Source: Akkermansiaceae bacterium
Lineage (GTDB): Bacteria; Verrucomicrobiota; Verrucomicrobiia; Verrucomicrobiales; Akkermansiaceae
DNA length: 8,232 nt
NCBI GenBank assembly: GCA_029287105.1
Contig: JARFRT010000559.1
Span: forward strand, 1-8,232
Direction of reading: 5' to 3'
Under the pieces are notes generated by a model, which did no database searches, was not told the origin of the DNA, and saw only the letters and a program-made list of their open reading frames with translations. Made by a program: the position numbers and the translations under genes. This document shows, one piece after another, positions 1-7,329 of this stretch (positions are counted from its first letter, which is position 1; each line of letters starts with the position of its first letter).

Positions 1-1
1 C

Positions 2-859
2 CTCTCCAATAGCCAGGACGCAGAAGGGGGATGGGGCGGAGGCAGTGGCAGCCGCCCAGGCGTCGTCGGCCTCTGCACCCTCGCCTTCCTCGCCCACGGC
101 GAAGACCCCAACCACGGCCCCTACGCCCAGAAAATCCGCAGATCCATCAACCTCCTCCTCAAAAAACAAAGCGAGGGCGAGGACGGCTACATGGGCCCCC
201 AGATGTACGACCACGGATTCGCCACCCTCGCCCTCGCCGAATGCTACGGTGCGGTCGATGACAAACGGATCGCCCCGGCCCTGAAAAAATCCGTCGACCT
301 CATCCTCCAGGCGCAAAAAAACAACCCGCGCCACGGCTGGCGCTACAGCCCCACAACCCGCCATGCCGACACGACCGTTTCCGGCTGCCAAATCGTCGCC
401 CTGCTCGCCGCCCGCAATGCCGGGATTGCCGTGCCGGACGCCGCCATTGAGAAGGGCCTCGCCTACATGAAAAGCTGCCGCAGTTCCAATGGCTCCTACG
501 GCTATACCAGCAAGGGCAGCGGCCGCCTGACCCTCACCGCCATCGGCTCGCTCTGCTACGCGCTCGCCAAGAAAAAAGATGAGGCCGGTTACGCCAAATC
601 CACCGATTATCTGAAAAAAAACATCCGCAGCCAAGACGGCAGCTACCCGTTCTATTTCCGCTACTACATGGCGCAAGCACTGTTCCAGGCCGATGAGGAA
701 CTCTGGCAAGCATGGAACAAGGACAACATCCGGCTTCTCTCCGCCGTCCAGCTCCCCGACGGATCGTTCGCCGGCAACCACGGCAACGCCTTCAGCACCG
801 CAGGCGCCCTGCTCTCGCTCGCACTCAACTACCGCTTCCTTCCCATCTACGAAAAATGA
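2..859 (+). CDS. Squalene-cyclase/prenyltransferase-repeat (alpha/alpha-toroid) protein, 5'-truncated
   Basis: The reading frame is open from base 2 to the TGA at 857-859, giving 285 residues; the start lies upstream of the window. About six repeats are visible, each with a Gly/aromatic turn (GGWGGG, EDGYMG, HGWRYS, NGSYGY, DGSYPF, DGSFAG) followed by a small-residue helix such as GLCTLAFLAHG, FATLALAECYG or AGALLSLALNY. This is the QW-like pattern of squalene-hopene cyclase, prenyltransferase beta subunits and complement-like toroids. The end, YRFLPIYEK, looks like a natural C-terminus. True squalene-hopene cyclases carry DXDD; the nearest equivalent here is HADTTVSG (fragment residues 121-128) with a single Asp, and no thioester CGEQ is seen. 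A binding or scaffold role is therefore more likely than triterpene cyclisation, but this is inference and the missing N-terminus could change it. It is coupled to the next gene by an ATGA overlap, so it probably works with the secreted proteins downstream. Confidence 0.8.
   Translation, partial: LSNSQDAEGGWGGGSGSRPGVVGLCTLAFLAHGEDPNHGPYAQKIRRSINLLLKKQSEGEDGYMGPQMYDHGFATLALAECYGAVDDKRIAPALKKSVDLILQAQKNNPRHGWRYSPTTRHADTTVSGCQIVALLAARNAGIAVPDAAIEKGLAYMKSCRSSNGSYGYTSKGSGRLTLTAIGSLCYALAKKKDEAGYAKSTDYLKKNIRSQDGSYPFYFRYYMAQALFQADEELWQAWNKDNIRLLSAVQLPDGSFAGNHGNAFSTAGALLSLALNYRFLPIYEK
856..859 (+). other. ATGA start/stop overlap
   Basis: The ATG of the first secreted-protein gene (856-858) overlaps the TGA of the toroid gene (857-859). 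No Shine-Dalgarno sequence precedes it, so translation is probably reinitiated by ribosomes that finish the upstream gene. The overlap and the typical signal peptide that starts here fix the start, even though the frame is open further upstream. Confidence 0.8.
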
Positions 860-2457
860 AATCGCTCTTCATCACCGCCGCCCTGCTCACCGTGCCGGCC
901 ACCTGCCTCGCCGAGAGATTTGTCGCCGACGCCGAGCCCGACACCGCACCCGTGGCCGGGCCAGCGCGCCAAGCCGACCAGCCGGACATGCTCCGCTTCA
1001 GCAACAACGACACCCTGCACGGCAACTTCCTCTCCTTCGGCAAGGATGGCACCATGCTCTGGAAAAACCCCGAGGTCAAAGAGCCGATCCATTTCTCCAC
1101 CCAAAAAATCCACCGCATCATCCTCAACCACGGCCAGGGACACCAGTCCACCGGCCAAAGCTCGACCGTGACCTTGGTGAACGGCGATGTCATCCCGGGC
1201 AGCATCACCTCGGCCAATCAAAAATCCGTCATCCTCAAGACAGACCACCTCGGCACCATCACCCTGCCACGCGACACCGTCTCCCGAATCGCCCCCACCC
1301 CCTTCGGTGGAAAACTCCTCTACTACGGCCCGCTCAACACCAATGGCTGGAAAACCATGCTCCCCCCGGAAACTAAAAAAACCGATGAAAAAGCGGAAGA
1401 AAAGAAACCTCTGGTAAAAATCGAGGACCAACAAGAAGACCAACAAGAAGACCAAGAAGAGGATGAAGCCCAGGAGGAAAAGGATACTAATGCCGACTGG
1501 AAACACATCGCGTCGGCATGGTACTCAGGCACCGATAAAAATCGTTACCTCACACGCATGGACGCCCTTCCCGACAAATGCCGCCTCGCCTTCAAACTTG
1601 GCTGGCGCGGGTCGCTCTACTGCAACATCGCTATCCATGCCGATTTCGATCCGCCGGTCAACAAAGGCAAGGAAAATGTCAAGGGACAGAGGAACATCCA
1701 AGGCAACATGGCGTCCACCGTTGGCCACGCCTACGTCGTTAGCCTGTCCACTCACAGCAGCAGCCTCTACGCCTGCTCATTTGACAAAGATGGCAATCCT
1801 ACCAGCACCCGCATCGACGCCGACGGCAACCATGTCAGCCTGGGCCTGTCAGGCAAGGAAGAAGCCGATTTTGAATTCAGAATCGACCGCCCGAACAAAC
1901 AACTCCTCCTCTACCTCAATGGCAATTTCAAAACCAAGTGGGACCTCGGCGATGATTATGCAGGCACAGGCAACCACCTCTCATTCCGCAATCTGCGCTA
2001 CAGCAACGCGGAACTCCGCATCAGCGACATCATCATCTCCCGCTGGAACGGCCTCAAGGATTCCGCCCAAAGCATGCAAACCCCCGACCGCGATGTCATC
2101 CTGCTGACCAACGGCGTCGACCGCTTCTCCGGCAAGCTTAACCACATTCTGGACGGCAAGGTCTCGTTCCGCGGAAGCTACAACAACGACCTCTCCATCC
2201 CAGTCGACGAAGTCCAGGAAATCCACCTTGCATCCAACAACCTCCGGAAGATGCCGGAAGATGCCGATGACAAGTCGACTTACTTCTACATCCACCCCTA
2301 CGGCAGGATCTCCGGCATTCCAAGCCCCGGTGACATCAACAGCACCAAACTTAACTCCAACCTCCTTGGCGAGCTCAGCCTGAACACCCGCTACGTCAAT
2401 ATCATCGATTTCTCACACCAAAACAGCTTACTCGACCTCTGGGATGACAACTTCTAG
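856..2457 (+). CDS. Secreted four-module/jelly-roll protein, paralogue 1 of 3
   Basis: A protein of 533 residues whose function I do not recognise. The start is the ATG in the ATGA overlap. A signal peptide is clear: Lys2, a hydrophobic core FITAALLTVPA, and likely cleavage after CLA (residue 19), which places it in the periplasm or envelope. Two short beta modules follow: residues 45-92 (SNNDTLHG turn) and 102-148 (VNGDVIPG turn, then TLPRDTVSRI). A YYGPLNTNGW segment at 156-165 opens the central region. It is interrupted by a 40-residue charged insert (174-213; 17 Asp/Glu) and resumes to WNG at 397-399 with LamG/concanavalin-like strands (FRIDRPNKQLLLYLNGN). Two more modules fill the C-terminus: 413-459 (LTNGVDRFSG, IPVDEVQEIHL) and about 472-525. 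The same layout recurs in the next two genes. The jelly-roll assignment is by pattern only. A carbohydrate- or envelope-binding role is a guess. Confidence 0.85.
   Translation: MKSLFITAALLTVPATCLAERFVADAEPDTAPVAGPARQADQPDMLRFSNNDTLHGNFLSFGKDGTMLWKNPEVKEPIHFSTQKIHRIILNHGQGHQSTGQSSTVTLVNGDVIPGSITSANQKSVILKTDHLGTITLPRDTVSRIAPTPFGGKLLYYGPLNTNGWKTMLPPETKKTDEKAEEKKPLVKIEDQQEDQQEDQEEDEAQEEKDTNADWKHIASAWYSGTDKNRYLTRMDALPDKCRLAFKLGWRGSLYCNIAIHADFDPPVNKGKENVKGQRNIQGNMASTVGHAYVVSLSTHSSSLYACSFDKDGNPTSTRIDADGNHVSLGLSGKEEADFEFRIDRPNKQLLLYLNGNFKTKWDLGDDYAGTGNHLSFRNLRYSNAELRISDIIISRWNGLKDSAQSMQTPDRDVILLTNGVDRFSGKLNHILDGKVSFRGSYNNDLSIPVDEVQEIHLASNNLRKMPEDADDKSTYFYIHPYGRISGIPSPGDINSTKLNSNLLGELSLNTRYVNIIDFSHQNSLLDLWDDNF
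1426..1461 (+). repeat. In-frame 12-bp tandem repeat encoding an acidic Gln-rich tract
   Basis: Two exact copies of GACCAACAAGAA (1426-1437 and 1438-1449) are followed by a degenerate third, GACCAAGAAGAG (1450-1461). The unit is in frame and encodes DQQE-DQQE-DQEE at residues 191-202. It sits inside the charged insert of paralogue 1, a length-variable linker position, so slippage would change linker length without shifting the frame. Confidence 0.9.
2444..2457 (+). other. 14-base gene overlap between paralogues 1 and 2
   Basis: The ATG of paralogue 2 (2444-2446) lies 14 bases inside the end of paralogue 1, whose TAG is at 2455-2457. The next in-frame ATG (residue 20 of paralogue 2) would leave a signal peptide of only 14 residues, so 2444 is the better start. 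No Shine-Dalgarno sequence is seen. Coupled translation is inferred. Confidence 0.7.
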
Positions 2458-3820
2458 TAACTCACACTTCAACCCCCTGGCACACACCCTGTCCGTGGCC
2501 ATGGCCAGCCTTTGGCTCTGCACGCCCATCAGCGCCCAAGCCGATATCATCGAACTCCAAAACGGAGACCTGCTCACCGGCAATATCGACGCCCTCGACA
2601 AAACACTCGTCACCCTGGTGTCGCCCCTCGCCCCCACCCCACTTGAAATCAGGGCTGATGCCATCCACAAAATCACCTTCCCCGAGCCATCCAAGGCCAC
2701 CCCCAACCACACCGAGCGCCTGACCCTGACAAACAACGATGTCATCCCCTGCCAAGTACTCGGCATGAATGCCAAGGAACTCCAGATTTCCACTTGGTAT
2801 GCCGGAAAATTCAGCATCCCCCGCAACAACATCCAATTCCTCCAGTTCGGCCTCTCCGAGGAAAAAACCATCTACACCGGTAGCGACGATCCTTCAAAGT
2901 GGACCACGCGCAGTGGTCATTGGCGTCTTACCAGCACCGGCTACACCTGCAGCGGCAACAGCATCCTCGCCCGCAAACTCAATCTCCCCGAGAATGTCCG
3001 CTTCAACTTTGACCTGTCATGGAGGGAAAATCCAAACTTTGTCTTCCGCTTCTGTGCGGAATCCGATGCGGCCACCACCAAACAGGACACCTACGAATTC
3101 GTCTTCAATTCCGCCGGCATGCAGATCCGCCGCTACGAAAACAGCAAACAACCAGCCGCCCCACTCGCCAATATCGCGATCAAACCACACTCCATCAACA
3201 GCCGGAAACTCAATATCGATCTGCGCGTCAACCGGACCGAAGGACTGCTCACCCTCTCCCTCGATAACCAACTCGTCGGCACATGGCCCGACCCCTTTAA
3301 CACATCCAAGGGAAACCACATCATCCTGAATAACCGCACCAGCAGCACCAGCAGCACCAGCTGTGTCATCAGTAATCTCCGCGTCAGCGGCATGAGCGAC
3401 GGGTCACTCCCCAGACACCGGGAAAAAACCCTGACAAGCAAAGCCGATGTCCTGATCGACAGCGAAGGTGAAACAATGTCTGGCAACATCGTCAGCATTA
3501 ACAACGACAATGACACTGACCGCCCTGACAACCGAACCATCGTTTTCAACGTCAAAAACTCGACTGCGCCCCTGCTCGTCCCTGACCGCCGCATGAGCAC
3601 GCTCATCTTCGGCGAGCCGGAGAACACTCCGGAGTTCCCCCCTCCCCCCTTAAGCGCCATGCTGAAAGACAACGGGTCCATCCAGCTGACACAACCCAAG
3701 TTGGAGCAAGGGAAAATCTCCTGCCAACACCCCATCCTCGGTCCATGCGTCATCGACATCAATGCCTTGACCCACATCCAGCAAAGCTCCGCAAAGGCAA
3801 AAGCCTCAACCACCCCGTAA
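2444..3820 (+). CDS. Secreted four-module/jelly-roll protein, paralogue 2 of 3
   Basis: A protein of 458 residues, function not recognised. The signal peptide has a polar N-region without Lys/Arg, a hydrophobic stretch LSVAMASLWLCTPIS, and likely cleavage after SAQA (residue 33). Module 1 (34-81) begins DIIELQNGDLLTGNI and ends ADAIHKITF. Module 2 (91-136) has LTNNDVIPC, then STWYAGKFSIPRNNI. The central region starts at YTGSDDPSKW (144-153), matching YYGPLNTNGW of paralogue 1 and YYGPNNIKEW of paralogue 3. It ends near SNLRVSG (310-316) with jelly-roll-like strands (DLRVNRTEGLLTLSLDNQ). Module 3 (334-390; SEGETMSGNI) is longer than its counterparts because of an Asn/Asp-rich insertion. Module 4 (about 396-455) has a poly-Pro entry (PPPPL). 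Unlike paralogue 1 it lacks the large acidic insert after the Y-x-G segment. It overlaps the gene before it and is followed by paralogue 3 after 15 bases, so it very likely shares their operon and complex. Confidence 0.85.
   Translation: MTTSSNSHFNPLAHTLSVAMASLWLCTPISAQADIIELQNGDLLTGNIDALDKTLVTLVSPLAPTPLEIRADAIHKITFPEPSKATPNHTERLTLTNNDVIPCQVLGMNAKELQISTWYAGKFSIPRNNIQFLQFGLSEEKTIYTGSDDPSKWTTRSGHWRLTSTGYTCSGNSILARKLNLPENVRFNFDLSWRENPNFVFRFCAESDAATTKQDTYEFVFNSAGMQIRRYENSKQPAAPLANIAIKPHSINSRKLNIDLRVNRTEGLLTLSLDNQLVGTWPDPFNTSKGNHIILNNRTSSTSSTSCVISNLRVSGMSDGSLPRHREKTLTSKADVLIDSEGETMSGNIVSINNDNDTDRPDNRTIVFNVKNSTAPLLVPDRRMSTLIFGEPENTPEFPPPPLSAMLKDNGSIQLTQPKLEQGKISCQHPILGPCVIDINALTHIQQSSAKAKASTTP
3338..3361 (+). 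repeat. In-frame 9-bp repeat encoding TSSTSSTS
   Basis: The unit ACCAGCAGC occurs twice, followed by a partial third copy (ACCAGC). It is in frame in paralogue 2 and encodes TSSTSSTS at residues 299-306, just before the last strand of the central domain (CVISNLRVSG). It is probably a flexible surface loop. Confidence 0.85.
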
Positions 3821-3835
3821 CCCTCCACTCTCGCC

Positions 3836-5356
3836 ATGAACCCTGCGACCACTCTCCGTAACCGGCTCCTCTACGCCACCCTCGTTGCCTCTTCAATCTG
3901 CGCCACCCCCGGCATGGCAGATGTCCTGCCCGATGCGACCACCGGGGCCGCCGGTGCGACGACCCAAAAAGTAACCGGCCCGGACCAAGCCACCGCCCAA
4001 AAGGACGGCACCAAAGACAAAAAGCTCAGGGCCCGTGTATTCCTCACCAATGGCGACAGGCTAAGCGGTCTCCCCAAGTCAATCGACCAGGACAAAAACC
4101 TTCTGTTTGAATCCGACAGCCTCCGCCAGACGGCCAGCTTCCCAATCGCCAACATCCTCTCCATTAACTTCGATTCCTGGAAAGCACCTCGCACCGCCAA
4201 AACCATCGCACGGGTCGAACTTCAGCCCCGGTTTCGAGAGGAAAAAGGCGACACCATCCTCGGTGCCCTGCGCGAACTCACCCCGGACAGCATCAAACTC
4301 GACACCTGGTACGGCGGCACCATCACCCTGAAACGCTCCATGGTGCTTTCGCTCAATATCATCAACAACTCACCGGGCAACTACTACGGACCTAACAACA
4401 TCAAGGAATGGAACCTCTCGGGTGACGACGATTCGTGGTCATTCAAAAATGGCGCGCTCGTCTCCCACGGCCTTGGAGGCATCGGCCGGGACATGGCACT
4501 GCGCGAAAAATCCCACATCAGCTTCGATGCGACATGGAAAAACTCCATGCGATTCAAAATCCAGCTCTACTCCGATGACACCAAATCCAGGAGCCCGTCG
4601 GCTTATTATGAAGTGAACCTCAACCGGACTTATGCCTACCTCCGCACCCGGGGAAAAACCAACGGCAGGGCAGCGATGCTCGGTGGCGGCCGCTGGAAAC
4701 AAATCAGCGTCCCGCCACAGGAACGCTCCGCCCACTTCGACTTCTTCGTCAATCGCAAGGTGGGCAGCATCACCATCTATATCAATGGCAAACACGCCTG
4801 CGCACTCCAGTCCCAGTCACCTGATCCTGCAAATCTGGGTACAGGTCTCGCATTCATCGCTGAAGAACGCTACCCTCTGGAAATCAAAGGAATCACCATC
4901 ACGCCATGGAACGGCACCACCCTGCCGAAATCCAAAGCCCCGGCCGGGGAAGACGCCGAGGAAAATGGCCAACAGCCGGAAGACACCGAAAAATCATCCC
5001 CCCATAAAATCATCCTCAACAACGGTGACGAAGTCCCAGGCACCGTCGGCAAAGTCGAGGATGACCGGATGATCATCGAAACCGAGTTCACCCCCATCCA
5101 TATCCCACTCAACCGCATCAAATCACTCAGCCTCGGTGACAAGGGCGAGGAACCTATCAAAAAACGCGGCGACGTCCGCGCATGGTTCCATGACGGGGGC
5201 CGGATAACCCTGCAACTCGCTTCCTTCGAAGGCAACAAAATATCAGGGTATAGCCAGGCATTCGGCGATGTCACCCTCGACCTCTCTGCCTTCAGCCGAA
5301 TCGATTTCCATATCTATGACGACAAGGTTAACGAGCTCCGGAAAAATAGCCGTTAG
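3836..5356 (+). CDS. Secreted four-module/jelly-roll protein, paralogue 3 of 3
   Basis: A protein of 506 residues, function not recognised. The signal peptide carries Arg8 and Arg10, a core LLYATLVASSICA, and likely cleavage after GMA (residue 28). A low-complexity Ala/Thr/Lys linker (29-65) follows. Module 1 (66-113) contains LTNGDRLSG and FPIANILSINF. Module 2 (about 125-176) has KGDTILGAL, then DTWYGGTITLKRSMV, closely resembling STWYAGKFSIPRNNI in paralogue 2. YYGPNNIKEW (183-192) opens the central jelly-roll-like region. That region includes FFVNRKVGSITIYINGK and ends at ITPWNG (355-360), matching ISRWNG in paralogue 1. An acidic linker (361-389) leads to module 3 (390-437; LNNGDEVPGTV, IPLNRIKSLSL) and module 4 (about 443-495; HDGGRITL). 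It begins 15 bases after paralogue 2 with a pyrimidine-rich leader and no Shine-Dalgarno. It is the clearest of the three for seeing the shared layout. Confidence 0.85.
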   Translation: MNPATTLRNRLLYATLVASSICATPGMADVLPDATTGAAGATTQKVTGPDQATAQKDGTKDKKLRARVFLTNGDRLSGLPKSIDQDKNLLFESDSLRQTASFPIANILSINFDSWKAPRTAKTIARVELQPRFREEKGDTILGALRELTPDSIKLDTWYGGTITLKRSMVLSLNIINNSPGNYYGPNNIKEWNLSGDDDSWSFKNGALVSHGLGGIGRDMALREKSHISFDATWKNSMRFKIQLYSDDTKSRSPSAYYEVNLNRTYAYLRTRGKTNGRAAMLGGGRWKQISVPPQERSAHFDFFVNRKVGSITIYINGKHACALQSQSPDPANLGTGLAFIAEERYPLEIKGITITPWNGTTLPKSKAPAGEDAEENGQQPEDTEKSSPHKIILNNGDEVPGTVGKVEDDRMIIETEFTPIHIPLNRIKSLSLGDKGEEPIKKRGDVRAWFHDGGRITLQLASFEGNKISGYSQAFGDVTLDLSAFSRIDFHIYDDKVNELRKNSR

Positions 5357-5399
5357 CCACACCGGCAGTGCACGCCGTCACCTCCCATCTTCCGCCTAC

Positions 5400-7319
5400 A
5401 TGCACCACCTCGTTCTCGGAACCGCCGGCCACATCGATCACGGGAAATCCTCCCTCGTCAAATGCCTCACCGGCTCCGACCCCGACCGCCTCCCCGAGGA
5501 AAAAATTCGCGGCGTCACCATCGAACTCGGCTTCGCCCATCTCTCACTGCATGATGACCACGATACTTACGAAATCGGTATCGTCGATGTCCCGGGACAC
5601 GCCGACTTCGTCAATAACATGGTCGCCGGTGTTGGCGCGCTCGATCTCGCGATCTTTGTGATCGCCGCCGACGACGGCTGGATGCCGCAATCCGAGGAAC
5701 ATCTCCACATCCTCACCTACCTCGGCATCACCAACGTCATCATCGCCCTCACCAAGGCCGACCTCTGCGAGGACGTTCCGTTCGCCATCGAATTACTCAA
5801 GGACGAACTCCAGGACACCCCCATCGCCAACGCGCCCATCATCCCGGTCTCGTCCATCACCGGCGAAGGGATCGAGGAACTCAAACAGACGCTCCTCAAG
5901 AAACTCCGGGACATCCCGCCCCAGCGAGACGCCGCAAAACCCCGACTCGCCATCGACCGCATCTTTTCACCCAAGGGGTCGGGCACCGTCGTCACCGGCA
6001 CACTCAGCGGCGGCCCCATCAATGTCGGTGACACCCTGACACTGCAACCCGTCGGCCTCAGCACCAAAGTACGCTTTATCCAAAGCCATCAACACCCGCT
6101 CGAATCAGCCCAGCCCGGCATGCGCACCGCCCTGAACCTTCCCGACCTCCCGATCGATGCCCCGGGCAAAGCCGGCGCCCAACGCGGCCACACCCTGACC
6201 AGCGAGAATTGCGGCGAAACCACCGACACCCTCGACATCGAACTCCAACGCCTCGCACGCCCCATCCCCGGCATCAAACCTCGCCCGCTGCGCCACATGG
6301 AAACCGTCGCCCTCCACCACGGCTCCACCCGCTGCCGCGCACGCGTCATTCTGCAAGACCGCAGCCATCTCAACCCCGGCGAAAAATGCCTCGCCCAGCT
6401 CCGGCTCGAAACGCCGCTCTTCCTGCTCACCGGCGACCGCATCGTGCTGCGCGACGGCTCCCAACAAAGCACCCTCGCCGGCGGCACCGTGCTCGACGCC
6501 CTGCCGCGCCGCCAAGGCTTCCGCTCCGCACAACGTGCCGCCTTCCTCCAGCCCCGAGCTGAAAACCCGGACGACCCCTCAACCCTCATCCGGACACTGT
6601 TGAACCGGGATCACATGCTTGATGCGAAAAACCCGCTTCCTAACAACCCATTCCACCAAAAAACAATCACCGAGACCCTCGATCATATGCTGGCCGAGGG
6701 CAGCATCACCCGGTCCGACCACCTCCTGCTCCATTCCCGGTGGTGGAAAGACCAGCTCGATGAGGCCGGCAAAACCATCCGAGGCTGGCACAAAAAACAC
6801 CCGGACCTCCCCACCATGCCACTGGACAACCTCGCCAAAGCCCTCGCAAAATCCCTCGCTGATTGCCCAGCCGACCTCTTCCCCCAACTCACCGAGGCAC
6901 TGGAATCCCAGGCCTACCAACTCACCGGCAAAGGTATCGCCCACGCAAGCCACACCCTGACACTGCCCGATGAGATCGCCAGCGAAACGCAGTCGATTCT
7001 GGAAAACCTCGACCGCAACGGACTGCAACCACCTAACAAATCAGACCTCGTCACCTCCGCGCGCCACGATCAGGCGATGAAGTTCCTGATCCGGTCCGGC
7101 CAGGTCATCGAACTCGACCCCAAGGTCGTCATCTCAACCAGCAGCCGCGATGCCGCCATCGAAAGCATACGCAGCTACATCAGCAGCCACGGCCAAGCGA
7201 CCGCCAGCGAACTGCGCCAGCACCTCGATACCACCCGGAAAATTGCCATGCCCCTGCTCGAACACCTCGACGACCTCGGTATCACAGCCAGAAATGACAA
7301 CTACCGCACCCTGATCTAA
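5400..7319 (+). CDS. selB: Selenocysteine-specific translation elongation factor SelB
   Basis: This cytoplasmic GTPase delivers selenocysteyl-tRNA to UGA codons marked by a SECIS hairpin. At 639 residues it is close to known bacterial SelB proteins. Visible motifs: G1 GHIDHGKSS (10-18), switch region DRLPEEKIRGVTIELGF (29-45; typical of SelB rather than EF-Tu), G3 DVPGH (63-67), G4 TKAD (118-121) and G5-like SSITG (151-155). Domain II begins near RLAIDRIFSPKGSGTVVTGTL (from 182) and domain III follows. The C-terminal third fits a winged-helix array and ends with ELRQHLDTTRKIAMPLLEHLDDLG, the usual last winged helix that reads the SECIS. The start at 5400 gives the canonical N-terminus MHHLVLGTAGHIDHGK; the frame is open back to 5268, but that extension lies inside the previous gene. 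The 43-base gap before it shows no Shine-Dalgarno and no promoter I can identify. No other selenium gene is in the window. Confidence 0.95.
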   Translation: MHHLVLGTAGHIDHGKSSLVKCLTGSDPDRLPEEKIRGVTIELGFAHLSLHDDHDTYEIGIVDVPGHADFVNNMVAGVGALDLAIFVIAADDGWMPQSEEHLHILTYLGITNVIIALTKADLCEDVPFAIELLKDELQDTPIANAPIIPVSSITGEGIEELKQTLLKKLRDIPPQRDAAKPRLAIDRIFSPKGSGTVVTGTLSGGPINVGDTLTLQPVGLSTKVRFIQSHQHPLESAQPGMRTALNLPDLPIDAPGKAGAQRGHTLTSENCGETTDTLDIELQRLARPIPGIKPRPLRHMETVALHHGSTRCRARVILQDRSHLNPGEKCLAQLRLETPLFLLTGDRIVLRDGSQQSTLAGGTVLDALPRRQGFRSAQRAAFLQPRAENPDDPSTLIRTLLNRDHMLDAKNPLPNNPFHQKTITETLDHMLAEGSITRSDHLLLHSRWWKDQLDEAGKTIRGWHKKHPDLPTMPLDNLAKALAKSLADCPADLFPQLTEALESQAYQLTGKGIAHASHTLTLPDEIASETQSILENLDRNGLQPPNKSDLVTSARHDQAMKFLIRSGQVIELDPKVVISTSSRDAAIESIRSYISSHGQATASELRQHLDTTRKIAMPLLEHLDDLGITARNDNYRTLI

Positions 7320-7329
7320 CCCCAAATAG

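Noticed and set aside
857..859. TGA of the toroid gene as a selenocysteine codon, given SelB nearby
   Set aside because: The protein ends naturally at YRFLPIYEK, the next gene's ATG overlaps the TGA, and continued reading gives low-complexity sequence without a domain.
2..859. Assignment as squalene-hopene cyclase (shc)
   Set aside because: The DXDD acid motif is not seen in the visible 285 residues, and the genomic context is secreted proteins and not isoprenoid synthesis.
693..1376. Same-strand open frames in other phases (also 1463-2107, 2769-3329, 4632-5072)
   Set aside because: Translations are Pro/Arg/Ser/Thr-rich shadows of the real frames with no coherent domain.
847..1506. Long reverse-strand open frames opposite the real genes (for example here, 3133-3852, 4439-4795 and 6089-6589)
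   Set aside because: They lie entirely opposite genes with clear signal peptides or family motifs, have low-complexity translations with no recognisable domain, and are expected in C-biased, GC-rich DNA.
2244..2263. Adjacent 10-base duplication CCGGAAGATG in paralogue 1
   Set aside because: Only two copies, with a length that is not a multiple of three, in an acidic surface segment; easily chance in this composition.
3617..3632. Perfect hairpin CCGGAG-AACA-CTCCGG followed by a C-rich run, as a terminator
   Set aside because: It lies inside the coding region of paralogue 2 and is followed by C's and not T's, so it does not fit a rho-independent terminator.
5268..5399. Longer SelB start at 5268
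   Set aside because: It would add 44 residues overlapping the end of paralogue 3; SelB proteins normally begin just before the GHIDHGK motif, which the ATG at 5400 gives.
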